Source of the DNA: Desulfatitalea tepidiphila
GTDB lineage: Bacteria; Desulfobacterota; Desulfobacteria; Desulfobacterales; Desulfosarcinaceae
Direction: 5' to 3'
Assembly (NCBI RefSeq): GCF_001293685.1
Contig: NZ_BCAG01000004.1
Location: forward strand, 1 to 64,000
DNA length: 64,000 nucleotides
The notes beneath the pieces were generated by a model that saw only the letters and a list, made by a program, of their open reading frames with translations, was not told where the DNA came from and did no database searches. The stretch's first letter is position 1. The number at the start of each line of letters is the position of its first letter. A program made the translations under genes and the position numbers. Shown in pieces: positions 54,688 to 64,000 of the stretch.

Positions 54688-54966
54688 ATGAATAAATTAG
54701 AGCTTATCTCTGCGCTGAAAAACGAGGTCGGAATTTCCAAGACCGAAGCTGCCAGGGTGGTTCAGATTTTCTTCGACAGCATGACCGACGCCATGGCGCA
54801 GGGCAAAAGGGTCGAAATACGCGGCCTGTGCAGCTTTTATGTCAAAAATTACAAAAGTTATACCGGCAGAAACCCCAAGACCGGCGAGAAAGTGACGATC
54901 CAGCCCAAAAAGCTGCCCTTTTTCAAGTCCGGAAAAGAATTGAAAGACCGCGTCGATGCGTCATAG
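54688..54966 (+). CDS. HU/IHF-family DNA-binding protein
   Basis: A 92-residue nucleoid protein with GGAAGGAGG before the ATG. MNKLELISALKNEVGISKTEAARVVQIFFDSMTDAM gives the helical dimer part and GLCSFYVKNYKSYTGRNPKTGEKVTIQPKKLPFFKSGKELK gives the beta arms, with R-N-P at the tip. HU or IHF subclass is undetermined. Possibly with the NusG paralogue. Confidence 0.94.
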   Translation: MNKLELISALKNEVGISKTEAARVVQIFFDSMTDAMAQGKRVEIRGLCSFYVKNYKSYTGRNPKTGEKVTIQPKKLPFFKSGKELKDRVDAS

Positions 54967-55047
54967 AGACGGCATCCACGCTTTTTCATTCGATATTCAA
55001 AGCCCCTTGCAGCGCACGCCGCTGAAAGGGGCGGGATAACGTTTCAG

Positions 55048-56097
55048 ATGTTACCCAAAACGGTCGTTTCCGGGTTCGAGCCCATTGTCGGGCAGGCATT
55101 TCCCATCGGGATTCTACAGCGTTTCTTACGTCGGGCGGCAGTGCCTCATGCCATGCTGTTCACCGGCATCGAGGGCATCGGCAAGCGCACCACGGCACGG
55201 GTCATGGCCATGGCGTTGAATTGCCGCGAGGGGACCAAAAGTGTGGATGAAGGCCCTCCCGGCGCCTTTGACCAGCCCTGCCGCCGGTGCCCCCTGTGCC
55301 GGCAGATCGAGGCGGTCAAGCATCCGGATATCATTGAAATCTCGCCCCGCAAGGGCATATTGCGGATCGACCAGGTCAGGGAACTGCTGGCCAGCCTGGC
55401 GATGAAACCGTTCAGCGCCACCCATCGGGTCGTCATTATCGATGATGCCCACCAGTTGAATCCGGAAGCCGGCAACGCGCTGTTAAAGGTCCTGGAAGAG
55501 CCGCCGCAAGGCACGATCCTGGTGCTCACCGCCCCCCAACGATCCGGCCTGCTGGCGACCATTGTATCACGATGCCGCCACATTCCCTTCAATCCCCTGT
55601 CGGCCGAGGATATGGCCGGCTTGCTCGCTGAAACGCAGGGCTTGGATCCCATTCTTTCAAAAACCCTTGCCAAAGCGGCCGGCGGCAGCTACACCAAGGC
55701 GTTGCAGTTGGCGGCAGGAAAATGGCACCACCGCCGGGATTGGCTGATCCGCGCCTCCGGCCTGGATCGAATCGATCCCCACAGACCGTTGGCATCGACC
55801 CTGGCCCTGGCCTTCGCGGCTGAATTGGCAAAAAGCAAGGTCCAAATCGACGATGATCTGGAGATCCTGAAGAGCTGGGTGCGCGACCTCAGCGTGTTGC
55901 CTTTCAAAGCAACACATATCGTCAATGCCGACCGAAAAGAGATGCTGGCACATGTCCGTACGCAGCTGAGCGATCGGCACCTGACGGTGATTTGGGAAGC
56001 GCTTGAAAAAGCACAAAAAGATATTGCGGGTAACGCAAACTTAAGATTAACGTTAGACAACATGGCCCTTCGCATGGCGTGCCTGCGGGCCGCTTAA
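55048..56097 (+). CDS. holB: DNA polymerase III subunit delta'
   Basis: Clamp-loader AAA+ subunit of 349 aa. The P-loop region is GIEGIGKRTTARVMAMAL (weakened, as expected for delta'). A zinc-binding Cys cluster is visible in NCREG ... PCRRCPLCRQIEAV. The later VVIIDDAHQLNPEAGNALLKVLEEPPQGTILVLTA and SRCRHIPFNPL are typical. It precedes RicT by 21 bases, a familiar gene order. Confidence 0.93.
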   Translation: MLPKTVVSGFEPIVGQAFPIGILQRFLRRAAVPHAMLFTGIEGIGKRTTARVMAMALNCREGTKSVDEGPPGAFDQPCRRCPLCRQIEAVKHPDIIEISPRKGILRIDQVRELLASLAMKPFSATHRVVIIDDAHQLNPEAGNALLKVLEEPPQGTILVLTAPQRSGLLATIVSRCRHIPFNPLSAEDMAGLLAETQGLDPILSKTLAKAAGGSYTKALQLAAGKWHHRRDWLIRASGLDRIDPHRPLASTLALAFAAELAKSKVQIDDDLEILKSWVRDLSVLPFKATHIVNADRKEMLAHVRTQLSDRHLTVIWEALEKAQKDIAGNANLRLTLDNMALRMACLRAA

Positions 56098-56118
56098 CAG
56101 GCGTTGGGTGGTTTGAAT

Positions 56119-56922
56119 ATGGGAAAAACAATCGGCATACGATTCAAATCCGGCGGAAAAATCTACGATTTTGATGCCGGCGCGTTCGTGCTGCAAATGG
56201 GCGATCCGGTCATCGTGGAAACCGAGAAAGGACTGGGTTTTGGAACAGTCGCCAAGATTCCGGTTCCGGTGGACGATGAGAAAACAGCGGACGGCCAGGA
56301 AAAACAGCTCAAAAAAATCCATCGCAAGGCCACCGAAGCGGATTTCGAGCAGCGCGAAAAAAACGCTGAACTGGAAAAGCAGGCCCACACCTTCTGCATT
56401 AAAAGCATCAAGGAACTCGGGCTGAAAATGAGCCTTTTTGCGGTCGAAGCCACGTTCGATGCCAGCCGCCTCACCTTTTTCTTCACCGCCGACGGCCGGG
56501 TGGATTTCCGCCAGCTGGTCAAATTACTGGTCAAGGAATTTCATGTGCGTATCGAGATGCGCCAGGTCGGCATCCGCAATCAGGCCAAAATGTGTGGCGG
56601 CCTCGGACGATGCGGCCGTGAATTCTGTTGTTCCTTGTTCATGGAAAAATTCGATCCGGTCTCGATCCGAATGGCCAAGGAGCAGGGACTCTCTTTGAAT
56701 CCCACGAAAATCTCCGGCCAGTGCGGTCGGTTGATGTGCTGCCTGACGTTTGAAAACGAGGTCTACAAGGAACTCAAAAGCAAGTTTCCGGGTCTGGGCA
56801 AGACCGTCAAGACCAAGGATTACACGGGCAAGGTCGTCCGCCTCAACTATTTTAAAGAGCGCATCGCCTTGCGCGTGGACGACGGAGAGGTCGAAATCGG
56901 ATTGGATGAGATCATCAAATAG
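56119..56922 (+). CDS. ricT: PSP1-domain protein RicT/YaaT
   Basis: A 267-residue protein; ATG 56119 is preferred over TTG 56104. In Bacillus, RicT forms an Fe-S complex that assists RNA processing. The PSP1 domain is clear and its Cys positions are kept: QAKMCGGLGRCGREFCCSLFMEKFDPVSIRMAKEQG and ISGQCGRLMCCLTFENEVY. The gene lies between holB and metG, a conserved order. In this phylum its function is untested. Confidence 0.92.
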   Translation: MGKTIGIRFKSGGKIYDFDAGAFVLQMGDPVIVETEKGLGFGTVAKIPVPVDDEKTADGQEKQLKKIHRKATEADFEQREKNAELEKQAHTFCIKSIKELGLKMSLFAVEATFDASRLTFFFTADGRVDFRQLVKLLVKEFHVRIEMRQVGIRNQAKMCGGLGRCGREFCCSLFMEKFDPVSIRMAKEQGLSLNPTKISGQCGRLMCCLTFENEVYKELKSKFPGLGKTVKTKDYTGKVVRLNYFKERIALRVDDGEVEIGLDEIIK

Positions 56923-56986
56923 AAGCTGAAAAAACGCCATGGGCGAGATTTTACACGCCTTGGACGTTGCGCGTTAGGAGCAAGGC

Positions 56987-58915
56987 ATGGCCAAACCGTT
57001 TTATATCACCACCCCCATCTATTACGTCAATGCACGGCCCCACCTGGGTCACGCTTATACGACGATATGCGCCGATGTGATCAATCGCTATCACACCATG
57101 ATCACCGACGAGACCTTCTTTCTCACCGGCACCGATGAACACGGCGACAAGATCATGCGCGCCGCCAGAAAGGAGAATACGACCCCCAGGCTCTATGTGG
57201 ACAAAATCAGCGGGCTGTTTCGTGAATTGTGGCCCCAGCTCAACGTCGCCAACGATTATTTCATCCGCACCACCGACAAGTCCCACATGGCGGTCGTCGA
57301 GCGGGTGCTGCAGAAAATTTATGACCAGGGCGATATCTATTTCAGCGAATACGAGGGCAAGTACTGTTTCGGCTGCGAACGTTTCTATACCGATCGCGAA
57401 CTGGTGAACGGCAAATGTCCGGACCATGAAACCGAGCCGGAGACGATCAAGGAGTCCAACTATTTTTTCAAGATGAGCCGCTATCAGCAATGGCTCATCG
57501 ACTTCATTCACGAGCATCCCGACATGATCCGGCCGGAGCGGTACAAAAACGAAGTGCTGGCCTTCCTGCGCGAACCGTTGGATGATTTATGTATTTCAAG
57601 GCCCAAGTCCCGGATCAAATGGGGCATCACCCTGCCCTTCGACAACGATTATGTCACCTATGTGTGGTTCGACGCACTGCTCAACTATATTTCTGCCATC
57701 GGCTATCCCGATGACCCACGATTCAAGAAGTTCTGGCCCGTGGCCCAGCACATCGTGGCAAAGGACATCCTCAAACCCCACGGCATCTATTGGCCCATCA
57801 TGCTCAAAGCCGCCGGATTGCCGGTGTACCAACATCTCAATGTACATGGCTACTGGAACGTGGACCAGAGCAAGATGTCCAAAAGCCTGGGCAATGTCGT
57901 CGAACCGCTGCAGCTGAAAAATATTTACGGGTTGGACGCCTTCCGTTTCTTTTTGATGCGGGAGATGAACTTCGGCCTCGACGCCAACTTCAACGAAGAG
58001 GCCCTGGTCACCCGCATCAATTCCGACCTGGCCAACGATCTGGGCAATCTTTATTCGCGCGTTGTCACCATGGCGCACAAATACTTCAAAGGCGTGGTTC
58101 CCGCTTCCGATCCAGCCGTCGAACAAGAACTGGCACTCGATATGGAAGATCGCGTGGCCCGCACGATCGCCATCTACCAGGCGGAAATGGAGACTTTCGC
58201 ATTTCACAAGGCGCTGACCGCGGTCTGGGAATTCATCAATCGAATGAACAAAATCATCGACGTGACCGCGCCATGGGAGCTGGCCAAGAACAAAAGCTGT
58301 GCACCGCAGTTGCAGGCAGTGATCTACAACCTCCTGGAAGGCCTGCGCGTCATTTCCGGACTGATATACCCGATCATGCCCGAAACGGCGGCCACCATGC
58401 AAAAACATCTAGGCCTCGATGCCAGCGACAGCTTTTATAAAATGGCACGCGTGGCGACCTGGAAACTGCTCTCGCCCGGAACGCAACTTCCCAAATCCAC
58501 GACGCTTTTTCCACGTATCGACGTCAAAAAAGAGCAACCCCCAAGCGATCTGCCATCGGAGATGAAAGTCTTGCAGCCCGAATTGAAACCGGAAATTACC
58601 CTCGAAGAGTTTGCACGCATCGACCTTCGCGTGGCCAAGGTGGTTCGCGCCGAAGCGATACCACGTGCCAAAAAACTTTTGAAACTCGAGGTGGATGTGG
58701 GAGAACCGGAACCGCGAACAGTGGTGGCCGGTATTGCCGGCACCTATCAACCGGATGAACTGATCGGCAAACAAGTGATCCTCGTGGCCAACCTGAAACC
58801 GGCCAAACTGATGGGTGTGCTCTCCCAGGGCATGCTTCTTGCTGCCAGTACCGACAAGGCGTTGGCGGCCCTCGGTGCAGACCAGGAGATGCCGCCGGGG
58901 ACGCCGATTCGATAG
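56987..58915 (+). CDS. metG: Methionyl-tRNA synthetase
   Basis: A 642-residue class I synthetase. HIGH-type HLGH at 19-22, a Zn knuckle CFGCERFYTDRELVNGKCPDH (Cys127, Cys130, Cys144, His147), and KMSKSLGN near residue 295. The C-terminal about 110 residues are an EMAP/OB tRNA-binding domain (EEFARIDLRVAKVVRAEAIPRAKKLLKLEVDVG). Full length; the catalytic signatures are intact, in contrast to the synthetase-like half at 46.7-48 kb. Confidence 0.96.
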   Translation: MAKPFYITTPIYYVNARPHLGHAYTTICADVINRYHTMITDETFFLTGTDEHGDKIMRAARKENTTPRLYVDKISGLFRELWPQLNVANDYFIRTTDKSHMAVVERVLQKIYDQGDIYFSEYEGKYCFGCERFYTDRELVNGKCPDHETEPETIKESNYFFKMSRYQQWLIDFIHEHPDMIRPERYKNEVLAFLREPLDDLCISRPKSRIKWGITLPFDNDYVTYVWFDALLNYISAIGYPDDPRFKKFWPVAQHIVAKDILKPHGIYWPIMLKAAGLPVYQHLNVHGYWNVDQSKMSKSLGNVVEPLQLKNIYGLDAFRFFLMREMNFGLDANFNEEALVTRINSDLANDLGNLYSRVVTMAHKYFKGVVPASDPAVEQELALDMEDRVARTIAIYQAEMETFAFHKALTAVWEFINRMNKIIDVTAPWELAKNKSCAPQLQAVIYNLLEGLRVISGLIYPIMPETAATMQKHLGLDASDSFYKMARVATWKLLSPGTQLPKSTTLFPRIDVKKEQPPSDLPSEMKVLQPELKPEITLEEFARIDLRVAKVVRAEAIPRAKKLLKLEVDVGEPEPRTVVAGIAGTYQPDELIGKQVILVANLKPAKLMGVLSQGMLLAASTDKALAALGADQEMPPGTPIR

Positions 58916-59004
58916 AGATTCGGCCGGCAATGGGTGTCATGGTATTGGCGGATCCCACAGGAGACCCCCTGACCGATACCCATAACGATGATACGAGAAA
59001 AGGC

Positions 59005-60366
59005 ATGAACGATCTGAAACGACAGCCCCAACGCCCCAGTTGGCGTGAGTACCAGCGCGGTCTAAAGCGCCCTGTCAAACGCGCACCCCGCCGAAGGCTG
59101 GTTCTCGCCCTCGCGGCCCTATCGGTCGTGTTGCTTTGCGTCTACATGGGATGGCCCGCCACCGGTGCGACCAACGTGGCGCCGACAACGGCGATCATCG
59201 AGCGCCCGTCAGATGCGACGCCCTCGATCGGGAAAAAAGACGTTCAACTGCTGCTGAGCCGTGTCACCCCCAACGACCTGTTGGCCGAGCAGGTCGAACT
59301 GCCGTTCAGGGAGCAGCGTTTCACCGTCGAAACCAGCCTGGACGAGACCTTGCAGGAACGCCTGATCCAAGCCTTGGATCGGAAAAATTCGCGCTATATC
59401 GGCGTGGTGGTCATGGAGCCGGACAGCGGCCGCATCCTGGCCATGGCCGGCTTCGACAAGGCCGATCCCCAGGCCAATCCCTGTCTGCGCAGCACCTTTC
59501 CGGCCGCCAGTCTCTTTAAAATCGTCACGGCGGCTGCGGCCGTGGACCAGTGCGGATATTCGTCCAACACTACGGTCCGCTTCAACGGGTATAAGCACAC
59601 GCTGTACAAAAGCCAACTCAAGGAGACCCGCAACCGGTATACCCATGCCGTATCGTTCGGCGCCTCGTTTGCCGAGTCGATCAATCCGGTCTTCGGCAAA
59701 CTCGGCCAACTCCATCTGGGCAAACGGGCCCTCGAAGAGTACGCCCTGGGCTTCGGCTTCAATCAAGACCTGGATTTCGAGCTGCCCGTGCCCCCCAGCC
59801 ACCTGGCGGTCCGGGATACGCCATATCACTGGGCGGAGATCGCATCGGGATTCAACAATGAAACGACCATTTCACCGATTCACGGTGCCGTGATGACGGC
59901 CTGCATTCTCAACGAGGGACGAATGGTGTCGCCGATTTTCGTGGAGCGCATCATGGACCCCGAAGGACGCGAGATCTATGCGGCCCACGCCTCGTGGGAA
60001 CAGCGCGCCATGACCACACGGGCATCCACCGTGTTGAAGGCCATGATGGAGAAGACGGTCCAATCCGGAACCGCGCAAAAAACATTCAGGGGAAGTCAAC
60101 GCGACCCGATCCTATCGCGCCTGCGCATGGGCGGGAAAACCGGGTCGATATCCAATCGTGCCCATGACCAACGCTTCGACTGGTTTGTCGGGTTCGCACA
60201 GGACAAGAACGGCCCCGGTAAACTCGTCGTGGCGTCACTTGTGGCCCACGAAGCATACATCGGTGTGCGGGCCGGCACCTACGCCCGCATGGCCTTTTCC
60301 CACTATTTCAAAGGCCATTGGGCGCAACAAAACGATGCAACCGCCCGCTCGAAGGCAAACGGATAG
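59005..60366 (+). CDS. Monofunctional penicillin-binding transpeptidase
   Basis: A 453-residue protein; ATG 59005 follows GAGAAAAGG. One membrane helix near 31-49. The transpeptidase domain carries SLFK (169-172), SIN (225-227) and KTG (378-380). It lacks a glycosyltransferase or PASTA domain, and the N-terminal basic arm is long. Similar to the transpeptidase module of class A PBPs rather than FtsI. Cross-links peptidoglycan in the periplasm. Next to the LPS-core genes. Confidence 0.85.
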   Translation: MNDLKRQPQRPSWREYQRGLKRPVKRAPRRRLVLALAALSVVLLCVYMGWPATGATNVAPTTAIIERPSDATPSIGKKDVQLLLSRVTPNDLLAEQVELPFREQRFTVETSLDETLQERLIQALDRKNSRYIGVVVMEPDSGRILAMAGFDKADPQANPCLRSTFPAASLFKIVTAAAAVDQCGYSSNTTVRFNGYKHTLYKSQLKETRNRYTHAVSFGASFAESINPVFGKLGQLHLGKRALEEYALGFGFNQDLDFELPVPPSHLAVRDTPYHWAEIASGFNNETTISPIHGAVMTACILNEGRMVSPIFVERIMDPEGREIYAAHASWEQRAMTTRASTVLKAMMEKTVQSGTAQKTFRGSQRDPILSRLRMGGKTGSISNRAHDQRFDWFVGFAQDKNGPGKLVVASLVAHEAYIGVRAGTYARMAFSHYFKGHWAQQNDATARSKANG

Positions 60367-60428
60367 CGGGCAAACACCCCACACCCTCATGGCATTTAAA
60401 TTCCCTTTGAGGTCAGGAGAAACTATCC

Positions 60429-61619
60429 ATGCCTGGTTTTGAAATCTTTGGTGATGAAGAACGCAAGGAACTGCAGGATGTCCTCGATTCGGGCGTCCTT
60501 TTTCGTTATGGATTCGATGCGGCGCGCAAGGGCCACTGGAAGGCGAAAAGTTTTGAGCAGGAATTCTGCCGGCGTCTCGGTGTGGCCCATTGCCACCTGT
60601 GCAGCAGCGGCACCGCGGCCCTGAATATCGCATTGGCCACCTGCGGCATCGGCGCCGGTGATGAGGTGGTCGTCCCTTCTTTCACCTTCGTGGCCACCTT
60701 CGAAGCGGTCCTGGCGGCCGGCGGGGTCCCCATCTTCGCCGATATCGATGAAACCCTCTGCCTGGACCCGAAAGCGGTAGAAGCGGCACTCACGCCGCGT
60801 ACCCGGGCAGTGGTGGCGGTCCATATGTGCGGCGCCATGGCCCGCATCGATGACATCCAGGAATTGTGCCGGCGTAAAGGGCTGGTGCTCATCGAAGACA
60901 CTTGCCAGTCGGTCGGGGCCACCTTCGGCGGTCGCTCACTCGGGACTTTCGGACAAATGGGATGCTTCTCCTTCGACCCGGTGAAAACCATCACCTGCGG
61001 GGAGGGTGGCGCCGTGATCACCGATGACCCCGAGCGGTACGAAGTGGCCCACGCCTTCGGTGATCATGGGCACGATCACATGGGCAACGATCGCGGCGCG
61101 GAAGGTCATCCGATTGTGGGATACAACTATCGTATCAGCGAACTCAATGCCGCCGTCGGCCTGGCCCAACTGAGAAAACTGGACACCATCCTGGCCACCC
61201 AGCGCGCTCACAAGGCCGCCCTGAAAGAGGCAATGGCCGATTTTTCTCATATCAGCTTCCGCCACTTACCCGACCCGGCCGGCGATTCGGCCACCTTTCT
61301 GAGCTTCATGCTGCCCAGCGAAGAACACACCCGCAAAGCCGCCCAGGCCTTGAACGGCGCCGGCGTCGATGGTTGTTTCTACTGGTATGACAACAACTGG
61401 CACTATTATCGAAAGTGGCAACATCTCCAGCAGATGCAGACCGCTGCAACGATGCCGCTGCAGCTCTATGACCACTGTCCGGATTATGCACGGGTCGACC
61501 TGTCCCGTTCGGATGCCATCATGTCCCGCACCATCTCCATGCAGATCAAGCTGGGATGGCGGCCCGAGCAGCTGGAACAGCGCATCGCCACCGTTCAAAA
61601 CGTGTTAAAAGACTTATGA
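60429..61619 (+). CDS. kdnA: 8-amino-3,8-dideoxy-manno-octulosonate aminotransferase KdnA
   Basis: A 396-residue PLP aminotransferase of the DegT/DnrJ/EryC1 family. The PLP Lys is Lys186 in CFSFDPVKTITCGEGGAVITDD; GTAALNIAL and EDTCQSVGATFGGR are other core parts. The adjacent KdnB-type oxidase makes assignment to KdnA (Kdo8N synthesis) likely: KdnB oxidises Kdo at C8, and KdnA transaminates it with glutamate. AGGAG precedes the ATG. Product goes to the LPS inner core. Confidence 0.85.
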   Translation: MPGFEIFGDEERKELQDVLDSGVLFRYGFDAARKGHWKAKSFEQEFCRRLGVAHCHLCSSGTAALNIALATCGIGAGDEVVVPSFTFVATFEAVLAAGGVPIFADIDETLCLDPKAVEAALTPRTRAVVAVHMCGAMARIDDIQELCRRKGLVLIEDTCQSVGATFGGRSLGTFGQMGCFSFDPVKTITCGEGGAVITDDPERYEVAHAFGDHGHDHMGNDRGAEGHPIVGYNYRISELNAAVGLAQLRKLDTILATQRAHKAALKEAMADFSHISFRHLPDPAGDSATFLSFMLPSEEHTRKAAQALNGAGVDGCFYWYDNNWHYYRKWQHLQQMQTAATMPLQLYDHCPDYARVDLSRSDAIMSRTISMQIKLGWRPEQLEQRIATVQNVLKDL

Positions 61620-61673
61620 TTCATTTTCGTGACAATCATCCATCGAGACCATTGTTTCGTAAAGAAGGGATAA

Positions 61674-62759
<1,086 letters not shown>

Positions 62760-62826
62760 CCGACGCCACTTTCGGCGCGATTCGATCGCATTGGGATCGA
62801 TCGGGCCCCAAGGAGTAAAACCATTC

Positions 62827-64000
62827 ATGCTATTTTCAAGTGACGCCATGGAACGCTGGCTGATGTCAACCAGATCGAGAGCCGAGACAGCGTGGGCCGC
62901 TCTGCGGGCCTGCGGTCGGATGCCCGTTTTCTGGGGCCGTTGCCCGGCCCACTATATGGGAGGGGCCTGGATCGTCTTTCCCCTCGACACCTGCCGGTTG
63001 CACTGTGGATTGGCTGGATTGATCCGTATCCAACCGCCCAGGATCCAGGGTGAGGTGAAGGATGTGGCGAGCCTGGCCGAAACGATCGACGCAATCGTTC
63101 CCCTCTCCTTGTCCCACTGCATCGACAACGGGGTGACCCTTTCGGATGGCTATCTCGGTGGCGACCAACCGCTTGAGCAGCTATACAAGGAAGCCTGCGG
63201 GCTGAAGCATGAAACACTTTTTTTGCGTCTGTTGACCGACCAGATGCAGCAGGCCCAAATTCAAACGCTGTGCGAAAAACTGGATGCCTTGATCGATCAG
63301 GAAGTTGCCACGCTTCAGGGCCGTATCGGGTACCTGCCCACCATCGATGCCGAAATCGCCGACCGGCGCATCGAGAAGATCAAAGACATCGCATGGTGCC
63401 TGCGGGTCGAACTGCTCGACAACATCGCGAAAACCAAGGCATTGATGGGGGATGGCGATGCGAATCCGCCGGCCCAGGCAATCGCCATCTTCCGCAACCT
63501 CAACACGGTTCTCAACAGCATCGACCGGCTGGAGGTGCGAGGACGCGATTCGGCCGGCATTTCGCTCCTCTTTCTCTTCAAAGATGATGCCCTCGACCTG
63601 GCCGAACAGGCTTGGAACGCAGCGAATCTCGGCGATCAGGTCAAATCGCGGACGGCCCGTTCGATTCTGGGCAACCGCTCGATCGCCATTCGTCGAAACG
63701 GCGAAACAGGTTTGAGCGGCGTGACCCTCACCTATAAAGTGGCCGCGGAAATCGGCCGCCTGGGCGACAACGTGCGCGAACTGCGTCGGGAAATCAGCAC
63801 CGATCCGCTCCTGCACCTCATCTCCCGAACCCCCCATGAATACCATACGGTGTCCGCCCATACCCGCTGGGCATCGGTGGGGGCCATCACCATCGCCAAC
63901 TGCCATCCGGTGGATAATGCCACCAATGGGGAGGCGAACCTGCGCAAAGGCATGATTCACGCTTGCCTGAACGGGGATATCGACAACTATCTGACCCTGA
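62827..64000 (+). CDS. GlmS-like class II glutamine amidotransferase, cut by window end
   Basis: An open frame from ATG 62827 runs off the window (391 codons seen). GlmS-type motifs are recognisable but displaced: HCGLAGLIRI (candidate Cys60), RGRDSAGI (about 238), HTRWASVGAITIANCHPVDN (about 345) and LNGDIDNYL. Ordinary GlmS has the catalytic Cys at the processed N-terminus and only about 25 residues before RGYDSAGI. Here about 58 residues precede the Cys and about 150 extra lie before the next motif. Downstream isomerase domains would lie past the edge. Adjacent to kdnAB. Confidence 0.72.
   Translation, partial: MLFSSDAMERWLMSTRSRAETAWAALRACGRMPVFWGRCPAHYMGGAWIVFPLDTCRLHCGLAGLIRIQPPRIQGEVKDVASLAETIDAIVPLSLSHCIDNGVTLSDGYLGGDQPLEQLYKEACGLKHETLFLRLLTDQMQQAQIQTLCEKLDALIDQEVATLQGRIGYLPTIDAEIADRRIEKIKDIAWCLRVELLDNIAKTKALMGDGDANPPAQAIAIFRNLNTVLNSIDRLEVRGRDSAGISLLFLFKDDALDLAEQAWNAANLGDQVKSRTARSILGNRSIAIRRNGETGLSGVTLTYKVAAEIGRLGDNVRELRREISTDPLLHLISRTPHEYHTVSAHTRWASVGAITIANCHPVDNATNGEANLRKGMIHACLNGDIDNYLTL

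Overview
The window looks like chromosome of a Gram-negative, probably anaerobic, marine-type member of the Desulfobacterota, most likely Desulfobacterales (Desulfosarcina-like). This placement is inferred from a complete Na+-type N-ATPase operon, a large multihaem c-type cytochrome, LptD and Kdo8N-type outer-membrane genes, RNase J, a RicT/PSP1 protein and several families typical of sulfate reducers. No 16S rRNA or other phylogenetic marker was aligned. Base composition is fairly GC-rich throughout, and AT-richer in the first 3.3 kb.

Layout. (1) 1-3.3 kb: part of an integrated element, probably a prophage or integrative plasmid. It has a truncated HNH endonuclease, small phage-type ORFs, a winged-helix replication-like protein next to iteron-like repeats, an AlpA/Xis-like protein, a Cro-like and a MerR-like regulator with two matching operator-like sites, all beside the 3' end of tRNA-Leu(CAA). 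(2) 3.5-12.2 kb: TsaC, a PurD-PurE fusion, an ATP-grasp enzyme with D-Ala-D-Ala ligase, small membrane and DnaJC28-type proteins, a PilZ protein, a hydrolase, a TPR lipoprotein and a DUF3108 protein. (3) 12.2-18.7 kb: N-ATPase operon atpDCQRBEFAG on the minus strand, with a c subunit carrying Na+-binding residues. (4) 19.2-31.8 kb: superoxide dismutase, an octahaem HAO-like cytochrome fused to membrane and cytochrome b5 domains, an MscS channel, a universal stress protein, TPR and SPOR proteins, and PBP1A. (5) 32.2-46.6 kb: an HD-GYP regulator, HMG-CoA lyase-like protein, a glycosyltransferase/methyltransferase pair, a histidine kinase, FtsK, RNase J, PlsC, ferredoxin and two unknowns. (6) 46.7-51.5 kb: a cysteine synthase fused to a degenerate cysteinyl-tRNA synthetase, Tmk, a YhaM-like protein and SurE. 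(7) 51.6-64 kb: LptD, a NusG paralogue, HU, HolB, RicT, MetG, a transpeptidase, KdnA, KdnB and the start of an unusual GlmS-like amidotransferase.

Gene cooperation. The N-ATPase couples ATP hydrolysis or synthesis to Na+ movement. KdnA and KdnB together convert Kdo to 8-amino-Kdo for the LPS core, and LptD delivers LPS to the surface. HolB, Tmk, HU, RicT and MetG are housekeeping genes that frame the LPS/cell-wall genes.

Intergenic DNA is unusually rich in dispersed palindromic elements: a 139-bp MITE-like element (2 copies with 4-bp target duplications), a roughly 268-bp hairpin element (3 copies), and a roughly 115-bp TAAAAAG-ended element (2 copies plus a possible relative). The strongest leads for something undescribed are the CysK/pseudo-CysRS fusion, the membrane/b5/HAO fusion, and the GlmS-like enzyme with a large insertion next to KdnAB.
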